A stretch of DNA of 9,907 nucleotides from Candidatus Zhuqueibacterota bacterium (GTDB lineage Bacteria; BS750m-G25): contig JADHWK010000069.1 in NCBI GenBank assembly GCA_016783505.1, positions 1 through 9,907 on the forward strand, given 5' to 3'. Position numbers and translations under genes: made by a program. Positions 6,901-9,907 of the stretch are shown piece after piece; position 1 is the first letter of the stretch; each line of letters starts with the position of its first letter. A model generated the notes under the pieces. That model did no database searches and had not been told where the DNA came from. It saw only the letters and a program-made list of their open reading frames with translations.

Positions 6901-9900
6901 ATGAGAACTTATCTTGTAAATGGTATCCTTCTTTTGGCATTTATTCTTGTCCAGGGTTCCTTAATATCGGTCCGGGCGGGAGTGTCATCCGAACATACGA
7001 TTTTATTTGAAAGAAATGACATTCGAACGGATAAAAGGGGAGAGTATGATGTAATCTATCTGGGGAACTGTGATATTTCCCGGGATGAAGGGAAACCTCA
7101 ACTTCCCGTATACTATTTCTCGATAGAAATTCCTTTAAATCAAATTATCGAGGGGGTTGAGGTAGTATTAACCACAAGCGAGAATCTACCGAACAATTTT
7201 TACGTGTTTCCAGCCCAACCATCCTCCATCTTAATGAAAGAGGGGGAACAGATTACCTTCACCCCGCCCGATGAAGTTGTTTATAATTCCAGCGACCTGT
7301 TTCCCCCACGGATTATTGAGGCGGGGAAGCCCGGTTTTAAGCGGGGAACCAAACTTGCCAGCTTGAAGATATATCCGCTGCAGTATCGGCCCGCTGATGG
7401 GACGATGATTTTTCATTCAGAGATAAAATTCCGGATTCATTATTCTTTGCTTGAAGTGAGCGAACAAGGAATCAGATCGCTGATGGATACAGAAGACGCT
7501 CCTCAAAAGCAGTATGTAATTATAACTGATGAGTCCTTAGTTAACGCTTTCCAGCCCCTGGGTGACTGGAAGAGGAAAAAGGGGGTTCCTGATACGATAG
7601 TTACCACATTATGGATTTATAGTCAGTACCCTGGCACCGATGACCAGGAGAGGATAAGAAATTTTATTGTAGATGCCTATCAAAATTGGGGAACGGTTTG
7701 GGTTCTTTTAGGTGGGGATACCGATGTGATACCGGCACGGGTAGCTTTTGCGATGGACTGTGAGGCCGGTTTTCATGATGATGAGAACGAATTACAAGCT
7801 GATCTTTACTATGCCGCCTTGGACGGGAACTGGGATGAAAATCAAAACCAAATCTATGGTGAGGTTGCCGATAGCGTTGATCTGTATCCAGAGGTATTTG
7901 TGGGACGGGCCCCGGTCAGCACCCAGGCTCAGGCCCAGGTTTTTGTGGATAAGATATTGACGTATGAGAAGAATCCGGACCTGAGCTATCTTGATCAAGC
8001 GCTGTTTTTTGCCGAAATTCTGTGGTTTGACCCATACACGAACGAGGGGATTGCCAAGGATATGATTGATGAGCAATTTCTGCTGCCCCAGTTTGATCCG
8101 GTCACCAAGCTTTACGAGGCCAACGGAAACGAATCCCCGGCTTTGGTTATCGCCGCCATAGAGTCTGGTCAGAATATTATTAATCATGCCGGACACGGTG
8201 GAACAGCCGCCATGGGAGCCGGCGCCGGAACCCTGCGCAATGCGGATATAGATAGCCTTAACCATCCAGATAAATACGGCGTTCTCTTTTCTATCGGGTG
8301 CTGGACGACGGCCTTCGATTATGACTGCATTGCCGAACATTGGGTGCAAAATCCGGCTGGCGGGGGGGTGGCCTTCATCGGGAACTCCCGATACGGATGG
8401 GGCTCGCCGGGAAATCCAGGATACGGTATCTCCGACCTGTTCGACCGACGGTTCTATCAGTCTATTTTTGAGGATGAAATTTACAATATCGGGGCGGCCC
8501 TGGCGGGGGCAAAAGCCCATTTCATTCCCGTCTCCCAGGGGGAAAATGTCTATCGGTGGCATCAATATCAGCTTACCCTGCTGGGCGACCCGCAGATGCC
8601 CCTGTGGACGGATGTTCCCCATAACCTGACCGTATCTTTTCCCCACCAGATTCCCGTTGGGCAAAACAACTTTACGGTTACGGTTACCGATAGTTCAGAC
8701 CGGTCTATTGAGGGGGCCAGGGTCTGCCTGTTTAAGGAAAATGGGGTTTATAAATTTGGGTTCACCGACATCAGCGGACAAATAACCTTTGATATTGCTC
8801 CTATTTCCCCCGGGGATATGGATGTTACGGTGACAGCTCATAATTTCTTGACGTTTGAGGAAGCGGCATCTGTCTTCGCCGAGGGGCCTTATGTGGGGGT
8901 CTCGGACGTCCAATTTGAGGATGCCAATAGCGATGGAACCTTAAATCCCGGGGAAAGAATAGAGATGTCGCTGACCTTGAAGAATTTCGGCAATCAGACC
9001 GCCCAGGAGGTTGCGGTGGATTTTTCTACCTCCTGTCCCTTTATTACCATTCTCAACTGGAATGGGGATTTCGATGATATTGTCCCAGGCGATTCGGTCA
9101 CCGTGGACAGTGCAGTGGTTTTTGATCTCTCCGGGGACTGCATGAACGGAAAGGTGGGTTATCTCGACTTGCTGGTAAGCGATGCCGAAAACCATAACTG
9201 GCCGCATACCATTGGGATAACGGTGGCCACACCGATTTTGGGATTTGGGAATTATACCATAGATGATGGGGATAGTCTACCTGAGCCCGGCGAAGAGGTG
9301 GCAATGATAGTTATCTTAGAAAATAAGGGCTTAGCCTATGCTGCAAATACCAGTGCCATCCTGACAACCCTGGATGAATACCTGACCGTTACCGTGGATA
9401 GCGCAGGGTATGGGAATATTATTCCCGATTCATCGGGCACCTCTTCAACTGCTTACCAGCTTTCTATCGCCGAAAATTGTCCTGATACCCACTTTGCCTT
9501 CTTAAATCTAAATTTGTTTACCGGGAACTATACGTTTTCTGATACGTTCATCTTTGCAGTAGGCGAGGCCGGTTTCTTCGATGATATGGAAAGCGGGGAA
9601 GGGGGATGGACCCATTCCGGGGATGACGATTTATGGGGAATCTCATCAAATAGATCCCATTCCGGTAGCTATAGTTGGTACTGCGGTGAGGAAGCTGACT
9701 CCCAATACCATAATGATATGGAGGCCTCACTGGTCTCCCAGGAGATTATCTTACCCCCGGCTTCTTATCTGAGCTTCTGGCATTGGTATGAAGTGACCAT
9801 CTATGGGGTGGATGGTTTTTATGTGGAGATCACGGATGATGGGGGTGAAAATTGGACCACCTATGATTTTATCGGCAGTGGAGGGGCTTTGGTTAATCCC

Positions 9901-9907
9901 CTGCTTC
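6901..9907 (+). CDS. Secreted C25 (gingipain-family) cysteine peptidase, 3' end beyond the window
   Basis: This frame has no stop from ATG 6901 to the last base (1002 residues seen). Residues 1-26 are a signal peptide ('MRTYLVNGILLLAFILVQGS...VRA'). About 30-200 is a beta-rich propeptide-like region, including 'GKPQLPVYYFSIEIP'. About 204-575 is the Peptidase_C25 domain: 'QYVIITDESL', 'LGDWKRKKGV', 'VWVLLGGDTDVIPAR', 'PEVFVGRAPVST', the catalytic-His motif 'NHAGHGG' (His432), the catalytic-Cys motif 'LFSIGCWTTAFD' (Cys467), and the domain end 'YQLTLLGDPQMPLW'. The His-Cys spacing of 35 is close to that in gingipain R (33). An Ig-like region follows (about 575-655). Then come two related beta-sandwich-like repeats, opening near 669 and 788, with 'DANSDGTLNPGE' and 'DDGDSLPEPGE'. 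From about 892, 'FFDDMESGEGGWTHSG' begins a jelly-roll/MAM-like surface domain. By analogy with family members a T9SS sorting domain is expected past the window edge. The gene follows the flippase by 4 bases. Cleavage specificity cannot be predicted. Confidence 0.93.
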   Translation, partial: MRTYLVNGILLLAFILVQGSLISVRAGVSSEHTILFERNDIRTDKRGEYDVIYLGNCDISRDEGKPQLPVYYFSIEIPLNQIIEGVEVVLTTSENLPNNFYVFPAQPSSILMKEGEQITFTPPDEVVYNSSDLFPPRIIEAGKPGFKRGTKLASLKIYPLQYRPADGTMIFHSEIKFRIHYSLLEVSEQGIRSLMDTEDAPQKQYVIITDESLVNAFQPLGDWKRKKGVPDTIVTTLWIYSQYPGTDDQERIRNFIVDAYQNWGTVWVLLGGDTDVIPARVAFAMDCEAGFHDDENELQADLYYAALDGNWDENQNQIYGEVADSVDLYPEVFVGRAPVSTQAQAQVFVDKILTYEKNPDLSYLDQALFFAEILWFDPYTNEGIAKDMIDEQFLLPQFDPVTKLYEANGNESPALVIAAIESGQNIINHAGHGGTAAMGAGAGTLRNADIDSLNHPDKYGVLFSIGCWTTAFDYDCIAEHWVQNPAGGGVAFIGNSRYGWGSPGNPGYGISDLFDRRFYQSIFEDEIYNIGAALAGAKAHFIPVSQGENVYRWHQYQLTLLGDPQMPLWTDVPHNLTVSFPHQIPVGQNNFTVTVTDSSDRSIEGARVCLFKENGVYKFGFTDISGQITFDIAPISPGDMDVTVTAHNFLTFEEAASVFAEGPYVGVSDVQFEDANSDGTLNPGERIEMSLTLKNFGNQTAQEVAVDFSTSCPFITILNWNGDFDDIVPGDSVTVDSAVVFDLSGDCMNGKVGYLDLLVSDAENHNWPHTIGITVATPILGFGNYTIDDGDSLPEPGEEVAMIVILENKGLAYAANTSAILTTLDEYLTVTVDSAGYGNIIPDSSGTSSTAYQLSIAENCPDTHFAFLNLNLFTGNYTFSDTFIFAVGEAGFFDDMESGEGGWTHSGDDDLWGISSNRSHSGSYSWYCGEEADSQYHNDMEASLVSQEIILPPASYLSFWHWYEVTIYGVDGFYVEITDDGGENWTTYDFIGSGGALVNPLL

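Noticed and set aside
7792-8664. A 290-codon open frame on the minus strand
   Set aside because: It lies entirely opposite the catalytic domain of the C25 peptidase, whose frame has clear family motifs; the minus-strand translation resembles no family and has no ribosome binding site that stands out.

Overview
The window looks like chromosomal DNA of a Gram-negative bacterium of the Fibrobacteres-Chlorobi-Bacteroidetes (FCB) kind or a related uncultured lineage (the KSB1, Zixibacteria, Marinimicrobia or Ignavibacteria type). The main sign is the C-terminus of the second gene, a textbook type IX secretion (T9SS, Por) sorting domain of the 'NYPNPFNPTT' type that is very common in those groups. 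A C25 (gingipain-family) cysteine protease further along agrees with this. A more exact placement cannot be made by reading alone. Base composition is uneven: the carboxylase gene is clearly GC-richer, and the beta-helix gene and the small secreted gene are AT-richer.

Layout. All genes read rightward. (1) 2-382 encodes a YraN/UPF0102 nuclease-fold protein. (2) 383-597 is a non-coding stretch. Much of it is a 148-bp element with inverted ends, each made of three CACNAAGN octamers. (3) 598-2709 encodes a secreted, repetitive right-handed beta-helix protein with an internal DUF1565-like segment and the T9SS sorting tail. (4) 2710-2924 is an intergenic region with two hairpins. (5) 2925-4466 encodes the carboxyltransferase (beta) subunit of a biotin-dependent acyl-CoA carboxylase, closest in style to propionyl-CoA carboxylase beta or methylmalonyl-CoA decarboxylase alpha. 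(6) 4467-4730 is an intergenic region with a palindromic element whose core nearly matches a hairpin upstream of the carboxylase. (7) 4731-9907 is a tight three-gene cluster: a small exported protein of unknown function, a polytopic Wzx/MviN-like flippase, and a very long C25 peptidase. The peptidase is open to the last base of the window, at least 1002 residues, and is the largest gene here. Its catalytic His-Cys pair, two tandem 'DG...PGE' beta-sandwich-like repeats and the start of a further adhesive-type domain are all visible.

How the genes may work together. The beta-helix protein and the C25 protease are both probable cell-surface or released proteins, and the first certainly carries the T9SS signal. 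In Porphyromonas, T9SS cargo including gingipains is attached to a lipopolysaccharide (A-LPS) whose sugar chain must be flipped across the inner membrane. The flippase ends only 4 nt before the C25 gene, whose ribosome binding site lies inside the flippase's last codons. That makes a secretion/surface-anchoring cassette an attractive but unproven reading. YraN and the carboxylase are ordinary cellular genes with no visible link to it. I found no tRNA, rRNA, CRISPR, integrase or transposase.
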